Below are positions 20,088 through 29,290 of a stretch of 64,000 nt of DNA, piece after piece. Position 1 is the stretch's first letter; every line of letters begins with the position of its first letter. The stretch is from the NCBI GenBank assembly GCA_016208015.1, contig JACQYW010000006.1, forward strand, positions 55,280 to 119,279. The letters run 5' to 3'. A program made the translations under genes and the position numbers. The notes below the pieces were generated by a model. The model made no database searches. It saw only the letters and a program-made list of their open reading frames with translations, and was not told the DNA's origin. Source of the DNA: Nitrosomonadales bacterium (GTDB lineage: Bacteria > Pseudomonadota > Gammaproteobacteria > Burkholderiales > Gallionellaceae).

Positions 20088-21126
20088 CGCATCCATACAG
20101 GTCGCCGCCGCCTATTACGACGGGCAGACCACCGCCAGCACGGCGGTGCTGCTGTCCATCGAAGGCGGCGATCTGCTGTTGTGCGGCAATGCGGTCGAAC
20201 TGCGCTGGCCGCTGGGCGAGGTGCATGTCTCGGAACGGCTGGGCAACACGCCGCGCCTGCTGACCTGGTCCGGCGGCGGGCATTGCGAAGTGAACGACCA
20301 GGCCGGACTGGTGAGCTTGCTGGCGCAGGTCGGAGCCGGTCGGCATTGGCTGGACGGTCTGCAGCACAGTCTGCCCTGGGCGATCGCCGCGATGGTATTG
20401 CTGCTGGTCGCCTTCGCCGCCGCCTATAGATATCTGTTGCCCTGGGGGGCAGAAGAACTGGCCATGCGCGTACCGGCGTCGATGCTGCAAAAGATGGGGG
20501 ATTCCACGCTGGAGACGATGGATGAATACCTGCTGGAACCCAGCACGCTCGATGCGGCACGCCAGCAGTCGCTGCGTGATGCCTATGCCGCGCTCAAGAC
20601 GCCGGCCGACGCGCAGTTGAAATACGACATCATCTTCCGCAGCTCACCCATGGGCGCGAACGCCTTCGCCCTGCCGAACGGCACCATCGTGATGCTGGAC
20701 GGATTGGTCGAACTGGCCCAGGACGACAACGAGATACTCGCCGTGCTGGCGCACGAGCGCGGCCACGTCGAGCGCCGCCATGCCATGCGCATGGTGCTGC
20801 AAAGCTCGGTGGTCGGTCTGGTGCTGGCCTGGTATGTGGGCGATGTCAGTTCGCTGCTGGCGACGGCACCAGCCATCATCATGCAGGCGAAATACTCGCG
20901 CGACATGGAGCGCGAGGCCGATGTGTACGCCGAACAGACCATGCGCTCCAACGGGCTGTCGCCCTGTCTGCTGGGCACCATTCTGGACAAGATGGAAGCG
21001 GCCTATCTGGCCAAGGTTAAAGAGAAACATCCCGAAGCGGGCGCCGCAAAAGACGACAGTGCGATGGATTATCTGTCCAGCCATCCGGCCACCCAGGAGC
21101 GCATGCGTCTGATGTGCCCGGGCTAA
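20068..21126 (+). CDS. M48-family metallopeptidase, membrane-anchored
   Basis: A 352-residue protein with an N-terminal soluble part (to ~110), one membrane segment (PWAIAAMVLLLVAFAAAYRY) and a C-terminal M48 peptidase domain. The zinc motif is HERGH (residues 229-233), a valid HExxH, and the third ligand is probably the Glu in DMEREADVYAEQTM. It likely cleaves proteins at the inner membrane, on the periplasmic or cytoplasmic face. It overlaps the upstream yjgN-like gene and may depend on it for translation. Confidence 0.88.
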   Translation: MSTSPSDASIQVAAAYYDGQTTASTAVLLSIEGGDLLLCGNAVELRWPLGEVHVSERLGNTPRLLTWSGGGHCEVNDQAGLVSLLAQVGAGRHWLDGLQHSLPWAIAAMVLLLVAFAAAYRYLLPWGAEELAMRVPASMLQKMGDSTLETMDEYLLEPSTLDAARQQSLRDAYAALKTPADAQLKYDIIFRSSPMGANAFALPNGTIVMLDGLVELAQDDNEILAVLAHERGHVERRHAMRMVLQSSVVGLVLAWYVGDVSSLLATAPAIIMQAKYSRDMEREADVYAEQTMRSNGLSPCLLGTILDKMEAAYLAKVKEKHPEAGAAKDDSAMDYLSSHPATQERMRLMCPG

Positions 21127-21184
21127 TGAACGTCGTGATGTCGCGTGCTATCATCGCGCGCCATGAACCTGAAAAAACAAAATG

Positions 21185-21318
21185 AGCCACGGATGAACAC
21201 AGATGAAACACGGATAAACAACCGCATATTCGGCAATTGTGCGCATACCATTCAGGTGAATCTCAATTCTTGTGTAACGTATGGTTTTATCCGTGTAAAT
21301 CCGTGTTCATCCGTGGCT
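21185..21318. repeat. Inverted repeat pair of about 33 nt
   Basis: The arm at 21185-21218 (starting AGCCACGGATGAACAC) and the arm at 21286-21318 are reverse complements with a few mismatches and a 1-nt gap; 67 nt separate them. The right arm ends 17 nt before hslO. The sequence has the look of a widely dispersed proteobacterial repeat. It could fold into a very long hairpin or represent a small non-autonomous mobile unit. Confidence 0.75.
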
Positions 21319-21334
21319 AACAAAGATTTTTAGG

Positions 21335-22216
21335 ATGAAAACCTCGTCCGATTCCCTGCGTCGTTTCCTGTTTGAACATGCCTCCCTGCGCGGCGAGATC
21401 GTCCGTCTCGACGCGACCTGGCAATCCGTGATCGATCGCCATGACTACCCCGAAGTGTTGCGCGACCTGATGGGCGAGCTGTGTGCCGCCGCCGTGCTGC
21501 TGGCCGCCACCCTCAAGCTCAAGGGGGCGATGGTGCTGCAGATCCACGGCAAAGGCGCGCTGAAACTGCTGGTGGTGGAATGCTCCGGCGATCTGGAACT
21601 GCGCGCCACAGCCAAGTGGGAAGGCGATCTGGCCCGCGGCAAGCTGCAAGAGCTGGTCGGCGACGGCCGCTTCGTCATCACCCTCGATCACAAGGACGGC
21701 AACCAGGCCTACCAGGGCATCGTCGCGCTGGAAGGCGACAGCATCGCCGAGATATTGCAGAACTACATGACGCGCTCGGAACAACTGGAGACGCGCCTGT
21801 GGCTGGCGGCAGACGGCAAGAGCGCCGGCGGCATGCTGCTGCAAAAACTACCCCAGCCGGACGAAGTGCCGGATGAGGAACCCTGGGAGAACGCCGTACA
21901 GATCGCCAACACGCTGAAGCCGGAAGAGTTGCTCAACGTGCCTTCGGCCGAATTGGTGCACCTGCTGTACCACGAAGAAGATATCCGTCTGTTCGACGCA
22001 CAGGATGTGGTGTTCCGCTGCACTTGTTCGCGCGACAACGTGGCGCGGATGCTGCGAATGCTGGGACGTGAAGAAGTGGATGCCATCATCGACGAGCGCG
22101 GCGATGTCGAAGTGCACTGCGAGTTCTGCAACCAGCGCTATGTCTTCGACCAAGTGGATGCGAATGCGGCATTCGCCGACGTCATGGCAGTATCAGCGAA
22201 CAAGACGCTGCATTAA
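21335..22216 (+). CDS. hslO: 33 kDa redox-regulated chaperone Hsp33
   Basis: A 293-residue Hsp33. The C-terminal redox switch is intact: Cys229 and Cys231 (CTC) with Cys262 and Cys265 (CEFC), which bind zinc when reduced and form disulfides under oxidative stress to switch on holdase activity. The N-terminal domain shows the typical IVRLDATWQSVIDRHDYP start. It stands alone, with a terminator hairpin right behind it and an inverted repeat upstream. Confidence 0.95.
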   Translation: MKTSSDSLRRFLFEHASLRGEIVRLDATWQSVIDRHDYPEVLRDLMGELCAAAVLLAATLKLKGAMVLQIHGKGALKLLVVECSGDLELRATAKWEGDLARGKLQELVGDGRFVITLDHKDGNQAYQGIVALEGDSIAEILQNYMTRSEQLETRLWLAADGKSAGGMLLQKLPQPDEVPDEEPWENAVQIANTLKPEELLNVPSAELVHLLYHEEDIRLFDAQDVVFRCTCSRDNVARMLRMLGREEVDAIIDERGDVEVHCEFCNQRYVFDQVDANAAFADVMAVSANKTLH

Positions 22217-22218
22217 CT

Positions 22219-22248
22219 GCAGGGTAGGCAACGAGTTGCCCACCCTGC
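22219..22248. terminator. Bidirectional hairpin between convergent genes
   Basis: A 14-bp stem with one mismatch (GCAGGGTAGGCAAC 22219-22232 against GTTGCCCACCCTGC 22235-22248) and a 2-nt loop fills the gap between the ends of hslO and the DUF4166 gene. There is no T-run, so it may rather be a REP-like element that stops or protects both transcripts. Confidence 0.6.
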
Positions 22249-22255
22249 GTCCCGG

Positions 22256-22831
22256 TCAAGCTGCCGTGGCTTCGAACGTACCTGAGTAGCGAAACAGCTG
22301 CCCGAACAGCGGGTGCGTGAGCCGGAAATCCATCGCGAAATGCGTTGCGTCGATTGCGTGTTCCGTGATGGTGGTGTGCCCGAGGACCAGCCATTCGGGG
22401 ATCGGCATCAGCCAACTTCCCAGCTTCGCCACGAAGCGCACGCCTTCGTAGTGGAGCTTGCCATCCTCGACATGCACCGCCATCTGCAATCCCAGAACCG
22501 GATTGACGAACTCGATCATCTGGTTGCCGCTTGCAAAGACCCAGAAACTGTTGAAATAGACCACCTTCCCGTCCGGAAAAGTGATTGTCCTGCGCCAGTA
22601 CTGGCGTTCTCCCACTACGGTCTTCTCTACCACGGTAGGCACTTGTTGTCCGCCGCGATCGATCAAGGCTCCCACGAGATGGAGGACGCTGAGGTATGGC
22701 TGCATGAAGCGGGGATACTCGATATCCATGTGGCCGTTGTCTATCGTCTTGCCGAAGCGGTAGTGCGCCTGCAAGGCGGATGGCAATTTGTCCCAGTCTG
22801 CGCCCAAGGCGTTTTGCATCAAGCTATTCAT
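22256..22831 (-). CDS. DUF4166-like protein
   Basis: A 191-residue, apparently soluble protein without signal peptide. Residues such as FGKTIDNGHMDIEYPRFMQP and QYWRRTITFPDGKVVYFNS resemble the DUF4166 family, a mostly beta lipocalin-like fold; its function is unknown. Its ATG overlaps the stop of the DUF2269 gene by 4 nt (ATGA at 22831-22828). It is the last gene of a five-gene overlapping operon led by the AraC-type regulator. Confidence 0.65.
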   Translation of the reverse strand: MNSLMQNALGADWDKLPSALQAHYRFGKTIDNGHMDIEYPRFMQPYLSVLHLVGALIDRGGQQVPTVVEKTVVGERQYWRRTITFPDGKVVYFNSFWVFASGNQMIEFVNPVLGLQMAVHVEDGKLHYEGVRFVAKLGSWLMPIPEWLVLGHTTITEHAIDATHFAMDFRLTHPLFGQLFRYSGTFEATAA

Positions 22832-23307
22832 GATTCGACTCCCGGAATGTTTTTGAAAACCATCATCGTCACCACCAGCACCATCGCGGTAAAAGCCGGT
22901 ACGCCCAGCCAGAACCACCATCTTGCCATTCTCCAGTAGATATCTGGCAGCGGGGTGGATTCAACGACGGCGATGGAGGCTATCTTCTGCATGCGCATCT
23001 GCAACCACACCACCGGCAGCCAGCAAGCCCCGGCCAGAAAGAACAGGGACAGACTTGCGGCTATCCAGGGCGTACTCAGCGGCAGACCCAGCAGATACAC
23101 CATCCATAGTCCGCTGACGGGCTGGAAGATCACCGTCGGCGTGGTGAATATCCAGTCCGCCAGCACGACATGCCGGTTGGTGATCGCGATATGCGCGATA
23201 TTGCCGCTGCGGTCGGCCATCCATTTGTAGAACGCACTGCCCAGCCCCGTACCGAACAAAAGCACCATGCTGAGGATATGCAAGGTCTTGATTGCGGTAT
23301 AGCTCAT
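22828..23307 (-). CDS. DUF2269-family integral membrane protein
   Basis: A 159-residue protein with four membrane helices, fitting the DUF2269 family (KTLHILSMVLLFGTGLGSAF at the N-terminus is typical). Conserved histidines in the first helix and after it (TNRHVVLADW) hint at heme or metal binding, but this is not established. Its stop overlaps the DUF4166 start and its start overlaps the SDR stop (ATGA at 23307-23304), so all are translationally coupled. Confidence 0.8.
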   Translation of the reverse strand: MSYTAIKTLHILSMVLLFGTGLGSAFYKWMADRSGNIAHIAITNRHVVLADWIFTTPTVIFQPVSGLWMVYLLGLPLSTPWIAASLSLFFLAGACWLPVVWLQMRMQKIASIAVVESTPLPDIYWRMARWWFWLGVPAFTAMVLVVTMMVFKNIPGVES

Positions 23308-24170
23308 GATGGCCTCCCTGTGTGCACGGCATCGGAAAAGAACAGGCCGGTCTGTACAGCAAGCGGTTCGCGCCCGAGGAAACGAACCAGCGGCTGAACG
23401 TCCGCCCGATAACCGGTCTGCAGCATGCGCAGATTTTCCGGTTGCAGCATCGGATTGAAATGCCGCGCCAACTTGGCGATGGCCATCGCCAAGCGGAACG
23501 GTATGCGGAAGACCGGTGCCGGTGGCAGTCCTTGCGCCCGACGCATCCATTGCATCCACTCTGCGAAAGTCACGGTTTCGGTGCCGAGGATATCCAGCGT
23601 CTTTCTTGTCTCGCGCGAAGTGAGGCTATGCATGACGGTCGCCACCACATCGTTGATGTGCACGGGTTGCAAATTTTGCAGCCCGTCGCCGATGACCGGG
23701 ACCATGGGCAAGCGCGCCAAACGCATGAACAGCTCCGCACTCTTGCCGCCCTTGCCATAGATCAACGAAGGCCGCAGTACGAACCAGTCGAGATCGAGGC
23801 TGCGCAGCACGTCATCGGCGGCGCGTTTGCTCAGGTGGTAGGCCGAGAACGCCGTCTCATCCGCACCCAGTGCTGAAATTTGCAGCACCCTGCGAACGCC
23901 CGCCTCGCGGCAGGCACGAAACAGGGCGGATGGTGCAAGAGTGTGCAGAGGCTCGAATCGTTGGGTACCGGTTTCGCCGATGATGCCCACGCAATTGATG
24001 ACGGCATCGATATGCTTCAGGTGCGGCAACCAGTGTGCAGGTGAGGTCATGCAGGCAAAGTCGATGCCATCGTGGCGCGATACCGGGTTGATCTGATGGC
24101 CTGCGGCTGCAAGCGCGGCTGCGATGTTACGACCAATGAATCCGTTGGCTCCGGTCAGCAGGATGTTCAT
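23304..24170 (-). CDS. NAD(P)-binding epimerase/SDR-like protein
   Basis: A 288-residue atypical short-chain dehydrogenase. The N-terminal nucleotide motif is LLTGANGFIGRNIAAAL (GxxGxxG), and YHLSKRAADD supplies the YxxxK pair; the pattern is closest to the NmrA/NDUFA9-like or complex-I-associated group. The substrate is not known. It lies between two membrane-protein genes with 4-nt overlaps on both sides. Confidence 0.85.
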   Translation of the reverse strand: MNILLTGANGFIGRNIAAALAAAGHQINPVSRHDGIDFACMTSPAHWLPHLKHIDAVINCVGIIGETGTQRFEPLHTLAPSALFRACREAGVRRVLQISALGADETAFSAYHLSKRAADDVLRSLDLDWFVLRPSLIYGKGGKSAELFMRLARLPMVPVIGDGLQNLQPVHINDVVATVMHSLTSRETRKTLDILGTETVTFAEWMQWMRRAQGLPPAPVFRIPFRLAMAIAKLARHFNPMLQPENLRMLQTGYRADVQPLVRFLGREPLAVQTGLFFSDAVHTGRPS

Positions 24171-24514
24171 GATGCGCCGCCTGTCTTTTGCGGTGACGTC
24201 ACGAACCGGCCAAGGCGTTCCCCGACCGTGTACAGGCCGATCAATATTCCGCCCAAAGCCATGATCAGCGAGAAGCGCCAGGCATCCATGGGGTCGCTGA
24301 ACTGCGAGACCATATCCACAGTCAGCACGAGCAACAGCGGGGCGATCAGCAGCATGACTTTGGTGTAGCTCAGCCAGAAGGACGCCGCCTGTTCGTCGGG
24401 GCAGACCCGGTTCAGGACATTCATCAGGGGGTGGGACAGCACGTAGAGCACCGTGAGGCTGACGGCGATGCTGGTAAGCGACTCAAGCAACAGCAAAAGA
24501 TAGTTTCGGAGCAT
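24167..24514 (-). CDS. Small membrane protein of unknown function
   Basis: A 115-residue protein with three hydrophobic stretches (residues ~5-27, 47-66 and 80-97). I do not recognise a family. It overlaps the SDR gene by 4 nt and starts 6 nt after the regulator stop. That position in the operon suggests it is coexpressed with the SDR and DUF2269 proteins. Confidence 0.65.
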   Translation of the reverse strand: MLRNYLLLLLESLTSIAVSLTVLYVLSHPLMNVLNRVCPDEQAASFWLSYTKVMLLIAPLLLVLTVDMVSQFSDPMDAWRFSLIMALGGILIGLYTVGERLGRFVTSPQKTGGAS

Positions 24515-24520
24515 AGGGTG

Positions 24521-25546
24521 CTATTCGGGCGACTTGTTCCGGGGATGGAGCTTGCGATACTGGCCGGGCGTCATGCCTTCGATCTCGCGGAATGCCTCGT
24601 AAAAATTCGACTGTGCGGCGAATCCAACACTGAGCCCGACGGACAGGACCGACGCCGACTGCTCGTCGCGCAACATGGACTTGGCGGCAACGATGCGCTG
24701 TTCGCGCAGGTAGCGCGAGAATCCCTTGCCCAGGCGGGCGTTCATCAGTTCCGATAACTGGTGCGCGCTGATGCCCAACTTGGCTGCCAGTCCGGGCAGA
24801 CTCAGTTCCGTATCCTCATAGGCCCGTTCCTCTTGCATCAGGGTGTTCAGACTGGTGAGCACGGCATCGCAATCGACATGGGTGAGGGTGGAGCTGGCGT
24901 AAGACTCCTGTGCGGCCTCGCTGACTTCGGTGGAGAGTTGCGGACGCAGACCCAGAGTGAGTTGCACCAGCAGGAAGGCTAAACCTATCGAAATGGCATA
25001 GAGGCTGAAGAACAGTTTCTCCGGCAATGCTGTTTGGACCAGCCCGAGCACGGAAACCCCGATGGCGATGAAAAATACGCCGCCCAGCAGCATGAGCTCC
25101 AGATGGAAATTGCCCCGCTCATGCCTGAGCGCATAAAGGCTGCGGGCAAGCCATAACAGATAAGCAGCACCGACGACGAATGCCACAGGCAGGGCTGTTC
25201 CATCGGGTAGCCAGGGCGCAGCCACCACCGGCAGCGCATGCCATAGCTGTGTCCATCGTATCTGTGCCTGGTTCTGCGGCCGCAGCAAAGGCTGGCTGAA
25301 CAGATAGAAGGCTGGAGCGACCGCGAACAGTGTCATGCGGTAGAGCATGGTTTCCACCCATGCCTGATCGAGATAGAGCCAGGCGAAGTGAGCGAGCTGC
25401 AGGCCGCTCAAGGTCAGGATCAGAATCAACCCCATGACCATCGCCATCGTCTGGTCCTGATAGTTCTCGCGGCGGAAGTGGGTCAGCGCGAGAGTGAGTG
25501 CGCTGAACAGGGAGAAGCCGATAAGAAGCAGGGCAAGTGAAGTCAC
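24521..25546 (-). CDS. AraC-family regulator with N-terminal membrane domain
   Basis: A 341-residue protein. Residues 1-~215 contain six to seven membrane helices, and the C-terminal ~110 residues form an AraC helix-turn-helix pair (ISAHQLSELMNARLGKGFSRYL and VGFAAQSNFYEAFREIEGMT). It is therefore a membrane-tethered DNA-binding sensor. The four genes that follow it with 4-6 nt spacing are the obvious candidates for control. The first codon is GTG. Confidence 0.88.
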   Translation of the reverse strand: MTSLALLLIGFSLFSALTLALTHFRRENYQDQTMAMVMGLILILTLSGLQLAHFAWLYLDQAWVETMLYRMTLFAVAPAFYLFSQPLLRPQNQAQIRWTQLWHALPVVAAPWLPDGTALPVAFVVGAAYLLWLARSLYALRHERGNFHLELMLLGGVFFIAIGVSVLGLVQTALPEKLFFSLYAISIGLAFLLVQLTLGLRPQLSTEVSEAAQESYASSTLTHVDCDAVLTSLNTLMQEERAYEDTELSLPGLAAKLGISAHQLSELMNARLGKGFSRYLREQRIVAAKSMLRDEQSASVLSVGLSVGFAAQSNFYEAFREIEGMTPGQYRKLHPRNKSPE

Positions 25547-25579
25547 AATGGGAAAATGGCTTGGGGGGATGTTTAAACG

Positions 25580-26158
25580 CTATTTGCTTTCGGGATACCA
25601 ACTTTTGTGGATATGGCGTACTTGCTTAAATTTATTGTTTTCCCACACATAGAATGAAATCCCCCGATTCTCCGCGCGTTCTTCTGGCATACCGATCAGG
25701 ATTAGCAAGCGGCTATCAGCCTGAAATTTTACCGAGCCGGGTTGATGCCATAGCTCATTACCATCCAGAAGACGTTCGTGGACATTCACGGACACGTTTG
25801 TAGTCATACCATCCGGGAAATATATATTGCCTGTCTTGGTGTCTATGACAGTGATGCTTACGCAATCAGTCCCGCACCCCCAAGTGGCAAGAATGTAGTG
25901 ACCGGCAAAATTCGGTTTACTCCTTGCCCAGTGCGAAAGCTGACCTCTAAATTGTTTTGCACTTGGATTGTCATTGAACTTGGGTGGCGCATTGTTTCCT
26001 GCATAAATACTTGCTGGATAATCTTCAAATCGAGGACTGTCCGATGGAATGTCGGTGGGGCGAATTGTAAATTCGTTGTATCCATCTGCATCCACGGCGG
26101 CAAATGCGGGCAATAAGCAGGAAACGAGAAGCACAATAGCGCTGGCGATGATTCTCAT
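25580..26158 (-). CDS. Secreted protein of unknown function
   Basis: A 192-residue protein with a signal peptide (MRIIASAIVLLVSCLLPAFA). The mature part has a beta-rich central segment, NFAGHYILATWGCGTDCVSI, with a CxxxC pair; this block occurs in a widely distributed but uncharacterised family. Its base composition is more AT-rich than its neighbours, a sign of possible transfer. The ATG at 26158 has AAAGG 8 nt upstream; an ATG at 26164 is too close. It stands alone on the same strand as the AraC operon. Confidence 0.7.
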   Translation of the reverse strand: MRIIASAIVLLVSCLLPAFAAVDADGYNEFTIRPTDIPSDSPRFEDYPASIYAGNNAPPKFNDNPSAKQFRGQLSHWARSKPNFAGHYILATWGCGTDCVSITVIDTKTGNIYFPDGMTTNVSVNVHERLLDGNELWHQPGSVKFQADSRLLILIGMPEERAENRGISFYVWENNKFKQVRHIHKSWYPESK

Positions 26159-26221
26159 GGGCATAGCCTTTCGTCTTTGCAGAAAGAATGTGGTGTTAAC
26201 GAATATCGGCGATGGTGAATG

Positions 26222-27817
26222 TTACTTGCCCGTCATATCCAGCGCTACCGCTTCGGCCACTTCAATACCGTCCACCGCCGCCGACAATATCCCGCCCGCA
26301 TAACCCGCGCCTTCGCCAGCCGGATACAGCCCCTTGATGTTGATGCTTTGGAAATCCTCGCCGCGTTTGACGCGTATCGGCGATGAAGTGCGTGTCTCCA
26401 CCCCGGTGAGTAGGGCGTCCTCCATGGCGAAGCCCTTGATCTGTTTCTCGAACGCGGGCAGGGCTTCGCGGATGGCGGCGATGGCGTAGTCGGGCAGGGC
26501 GGTGGAGAGGTCGGTCGGTGTCACTCCCGGCGTGTAGGAAGGCACGACTTCGCCCAGATGCGTCGAGGGGCGTCCGGCGAGGAAATCGCCGACGCGTTGC
26601 GCGGGGGCGTTGTAGCTTCTGCCACCCAGCTCGAACGCGCGCGATTCCCACTGGCGTTGGAACTCCACCCCCGCCAGCACATCACCGGGAAAATCCGCGG
26701 GGGTTATGCCGACCACGATGCCGCTGTTGGCATTGCGCTCGTTGCGCGAATACTGGCTCATGCCGTTGGTCACCACGCGCCCTTCTTCGGAGGTGGCGGC
26801 AACGACTGTGCCGCCGGGGCACATGCAGAAACTGTAGACCGAACGGCCGTTGCTGGCGTGGTGCACCAGCTTGTAGTCCGCCGCGCCGAGCAGTTCATTG
26901 CCCGCATTGGCGCCGAAGCGCGCGCGGTCGATGACCGCCTGCGGGTGTTCGATGCGGAAACCGATGGAGAAGGGTTTGGCCTCCATGTAGACGCCGCGCT
27001 TATGCAGCATCTCGAAGGTATCGCGTGCGCTGTGGCCAACGGCGAGAACGACGTGATTGGTGGCGATGTGTTCGCCGTTGGCCAGCACCACGCCGCTTAC
27101 CTTTCCATCGGCGATCTCGATATCTTCCACGCGGCTCTGGAAACGAATCTCCGCACCCAGCTTCTCCATTTCGTGGCGCATCTCTTCCACCATGCCGACC
27201 AATCTGAACGTGCCGATGTGCGGCTTGCTCACGTACATGATCTCTTCCGGCGCACCGGCCTTGACGAATTCGGTGAGCACCTTGCGCCCGTAGAACTTGG
27301 GGTCCTTGATCTGGCTGTGCAGCTTGCCGTCGGAGAAGGTGCCCGCGCCGCCCTCGCCGAACTGTACGTTGGATTCGGGATCAAGCTTGCCTTTGCGCCA
27401 CAGCCCCCAGGTGTCCTTGGTGCGCTCGCGCACTTCCTTGCCGCGTTCGAGGATGATGGGTTTGAACCCCATCTGCGCCAGCAGCAGTCCGGCGAAAAGG
27501 CCGCAGGGGCCGGTGCCGATGACTACGGGGCGTTCGCTCAGGCCCTGTGGGGCTTGTGCCACCACGCGGTAGCTCATGTCCGGTGCAGTGGCGACATGCG
27601 GGATGTTCTTCTTCAGCAGCGCGGCCTCGTTCTTCACCTCCGCGTCGACGGTATAGACCAGCATGATGGCATTGCGTTTGCGCGCGTCGTAGCCGCGGCG
27701 GAAGATGGTGAATGAGGCCATGTCTGCTGCAGGGATACCCAGCCGCTTGAGGATGGCGGCCTGAAGATCTTCTGTGGGATGGGCCAGCGGGAGTCGGATT
27801 TCGGTGAGACGTAACAT
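26222..27817 (-). CDS. FAD-dependent dehydrogenase (COG2509-type)
   Basis: A 531-residue flavoprotein. After a ~90-residue N-terminal domain comes the dinucleotide motif VVIGTGPCGLFAGLLLAQMG, then NVQFGEGGAGTFSDGKLHSQ and near the C-terminus GLYPAGEGAGYAGGI. These blocks match the conserved cytoplasmic COG2509 family, whose substrate is not established. It is divergent from radA, with 59 nt between the starts. Confidence 0.88.
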   Translation of the reverse strand: MLRLTEIRLPLAHPTEDLQAAILKRLGIPAADMASFTIFRRGYDARKRNAIMLVYTVDAEVKNEAALLKKNIPHVATAPDMSYRVVAQAPQGLSERPVVIGTGPCGLFAGLLLAQMGFKPIILERGKEVRERTKDTWGLWRKGKLDPESNVQFGEGGAGTFSDGKLHSQIKDPKFYGRKVLTEFVKAGAPEEIMYVSKPHIGTFRLVGMVEEMRHEMEKLGAEIRFQSRVEDIEIADGKVSGVVLANGEHIATNHVVLAVGHSARDTFEMLHKRGVYMEAKPFSIGFRIEHPQAVIDRARFGANAGNELLGAADYKLVHHASNGRSVYSFCMCPGGTVVAATSEEGRVVTNGMSQYSRNERNANSGIVVGITPADFPGDVLAGVEFQRQWESRAFELGGRSYNAPAQRVGDFLAGRPSTHLGEVVPSYTPGVTPTDLSTALPDYAIAAIREALPAFEKQIKGFAMEDALLTGVETRTSSPIRVKRGEDFQSINIKGLYPAGEGAGYAGGILSAAVDGIEVAEAVALDMTGK

Positions 27818-27876
27818 GCCGCTATTCTACCCGATGATAACTGCGTTATCCTTGCAGCATTCAGTCAGAGGCGGTC

Positions 27877-29238
27877 ATGGCAAAAGCAAAAACGATCTAT
27901 AGCTGCACCGAATGCGGCGGGCAATCTCCCAAATGGCAGGGGCAATGCCCGAACTGCGGCGAGTGGAACACACTGGTCGAAGCGGTCGCGGAGACCGCGG
28001 CGGCGGGCGGCAAGAACCGCTACAGCGCACTGGCCGCCTCCGGCAAATTGCAGCAACTGGCCGAGGTGGAAGCGAGCGAAGTGTCACGCACGCCCACCGG
28101 CATCGCCGAGTTCGACCGCGTGCTGGGGGGCGGTCTGGTCGAGGGCGGGGTGGTACTGATCGGCGGCGACCCGGGTATCGGCAAATCCACGCTGCTGTTG
28201 CAGGCGCTGGCGCATCTCTCTGCGACGAAAAAAGTCCTCTACGTCAGCGGCGAAGAATCGGCGCAGCAGATCGCCTTGCGTGCGAAGCGCCTCGCGCTCG
28301 ATGCGCGCGAAGTGCACCTGCTGCCGGAAATTCAACTGGAAAAGATCCAGGCCACCGTCGCGCACGAGAAACCGGACGTGGTGGTGATCGACTCCATCCA
28401 GACCGTGTATTCCGAACAACTCACCTCGGCACCGGGTTCCGTGGCGCAGGTGCGCGAGTGCGCGGCACAACTCACACGGCTGGCGAAGAGCAGCGGCGTG
28501 ACCATCATCCTCGTCGGCCATGTCACCAAAGAGGGCGCGCTGGCCGGGCCGCGCGTGCTGGAACACATCGTCGATACCGTGCTGTATTTCGAGGGAGACA
28601 CCCATTCCAGCTTCCGCCTGATCCGCGCGTTCAAGAACCGCTTCGGTGCGGTGAACGAACTGGGTGTGTTCGCCATGACCGAAAAAGGTCTGCGTGAAGT
28701 CAGCAATCCGTCCGCACTGTTCCTGTCGCAGCACGGCGCGCAGGTGCCCGGCTCCTGCGTCATGGTCACGCAGGAAGGCACACGCCCCCTGCTGGTGGAG
28801 ATACAGGCGCTGCTCGACGATTCGCATTCGCCCACGCCGCGCCGCTTGTCATTGGGGTTGGAACAGAACCGCCTCGCCATGCTGCTGGCCGTGCTGCACC
28901 GCCATGCGGGCATCGCCTGCTTCGATCAGGACGTGTTCATCAATGCGGTCGGCGGTGTGAAGATCACCGAGCCGGGTGCCGATCTCCCCGTGCTGCTCGC
29001 CATCGTTTCCTCGCTGCGCAACAAACCGCTGCCGGAAAAGATGGTGGTGTTCGGTGAAGTCGGCCTCGCCGGGGAAGTGCGTCCCGTGCAGCGCGGACAG
29101 GAAAGATTGAAAGAAGCCGCCAAACTCGGCTTCACCCACGCCATCATCCCCAAGGCCAACGCGCCCAAGCACAAGATCGATGGCATGGAAGTCATCGCGG
29201 TGGAGCGGGTGGACGAGGCGGTGGAGAAGATGCGGTAG
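27877..29238 (+). CDS. radA: DNA repair protein RadA
   Basis: A 453-residue RadA: zinc finger with Cys10, Cys13, Cys24 and Cys27, Walker A GDPGIGKS (97-104), the RadA motif KNRFGA and a Lon-like C-terminal domain. It processes branched recombination intermediates as a DNA helicase. Its last 189 nt (29050-29238) exist a second time at 30961-31149 with 21 mismatches. The copy inside the gene uses codons such as AGA and TTG where the distant copy has CGC and CTG. This suggests that the 3' end of the present gene was supplied by an inserted element. Confidence 0.95.
   Translation: MAKAKTIYSCTECGGQSPKWQGQCPNCGEWNTLVEAVAETAAAGGKNRYSALAASGKLQQLAEVEASEVSRTPTGIAEFDRVLGGGLVEGGVVLIGGDPGIGKSTLLLQALAHLSATKKVLYVSGEESAQQIALRAKRLALDAREVHLLPEIQLEKIQATVAHEKPDVVVIDSIQTVYSEQLTSAPGSVAQVRECAAQLTRLAKSSGVTIILVGHVTKEGALAGPRVLEHIVDTVLYFEGDTHSSFRLIRAFKNRFGAVNELGVFAMTEKGLREVSNPSALFLSQHGAQVPGSCVMVTQEGTRPLLVEIQALLDDSHSPTPRRLSLGLEQNRLAMLLAVLHRHAGIACFDQDVFINAVGGVKITEPGADLPVLLAIVSSLRNKPLPEKMVVFGEVGLAGEVRPVQRGQERLKEAAKLGFTHAIIPKANAPKHKIDGMEVIAVERVDEAVEKMR
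29050..29063 (+). repeat. Putative attL core inside radA
   Basis: The 14 bases TTCGGTGAAGTCGG are identical to 30961-30974. They are the 5' edge of the duplicated radA segment; upstream of them the two copies share nothing, as expected for a site-specific crossover core. Confidence 0.55.
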
Positions 29239-29290
29239 CGTCGTTAATTTGGAAGAGGTTGTGATGCGCATTTAATACGAAATACCGGCA

